Part shown: positions 14,763 through 14,813 of the stretch, in pieces
How positions within the stretch are numbered: position 1 is the first letter of the stretch
Layout of the letters: each line of letters opens with the position of its first letter
Origin: Cyanobacteria bacterium HKST-UBA02
GTDB lineage: Bacteria > Cyanobacteriota > Vampirovibrionia > Obscuribacterales > Obscuribacteraceae
Length of the DNA stretch: 14,813 nucleotides
Assembly (NCBI GenBank): GCA_020431945.1
Contig: JAGQHH010000253.1
Location: forward strand, 1 to 14,813
Direction of reading: 5' to 3'
Position numbers and translations under genes: made by a program
Notes under the pieces: generated by a model
What the model saw: only the letters and a program-made list of their open reading frames with translations
What the model was told of the DNA's origin: nothing
Databases searched by the model: none

Positions 14763-14813
14763 GTGCCTTCGATTAAAAAAATCCTGACCGCCAAAATTTT
14801 CTGGGTGACCGTC
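14763..14813 (+). CDS. Possible start of a divergent gene (partial)
   Basis: From GTG 14763 the plus strand is open to the window edge (17 codons): (M)PSIKKILTAKIFWVTV, a short basic stretch leading into hydrophobic residues as in an N-terminal membrane anchor or signal peptide. There is no clear Shine-Dalgarno and the stretch is too short to judge, so this is only a hint. Confidence 0.3.
   Translation, partial: MPSIKKILTAKIFWVTV

Overview
The window looks like chromosomal DNA from a Gram-negative (diderm) bacterium of moderately high GC. The diderm reading rests on a KdsB-type enzyme, which makes CMP-Kdo for LPS, on Sec signal peptides and on a lipobox. Four tetratricopeptide (TPR) proteins, two of them with the long-spaced repeats seen in kinesin light chains, sit among secreted proteins I cannot name. 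That style recalls the non-photosynthetic Cyanobacteria relatives (Obscuribacterales/Melainabacteria), but this is an impression from memory and no phylogenetic marker is present.

Layout from left to right. At 1-301 (-) is the start of a response regulator cut by the window edge. At 369-827 (-) is a small Gly/Tyr-rich protein of unknown role. At 3226-937 (-) a SAM methyltransferase resembling BioC overlaps by 29 bp a signal-peptide protein of unknown function. At 4762-3365 (-) is a cytoplasmic TPR protein whose stop is followed at once by a perfect hairpin. At 6676-4857 (-) a secreted TPR protein and a secreted unknown protein share an ATGA junction. Divergent from them at 6734-7819 (+) is a GNAT acetyltransferase fused to a P-loop kinase-like domain. 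It converges on a three-gene cluster (10249-7803, -): a lipoprotein with TPRs, a kdsB-like gene and a histidine phosphatase. Divergent again at 10320-11753 (+) is a secreted TPR protein with a KPV-repeat hinge. It is followed, tail to tail, by a Phd/YefM antitoxin and PIN-domain toxin operon (12530-11761, -). The right end holds a large membrane protein with a spermidine-synthase-like Rossmann domain (14698-12578, -) and perhaps the first codons of a divergent gene.

The clearest regulatory signal is upstream of the toxin-antitoxin operon: two TGTACA boxes form an inverted repeat over a plausible -10 and transcription start, the motif known from the E. coli YefM-YoeB operator. The operon is visibly poorer in GC than its flanks and its -35 lies inside the 3' end of the upstream gene, so it looks like an acquired module. 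The kdsB cluster points to the cell envelope; the remaining neighbours share no obvious pathway.

There is no gene-free stretch longer than about 140 bases. I saw no tRNA, rRNA, CRISPR array or insertion sequence. Most start codons were chosen by eye from Shine-Dalgarno spacing, and several are uncertain as noted.
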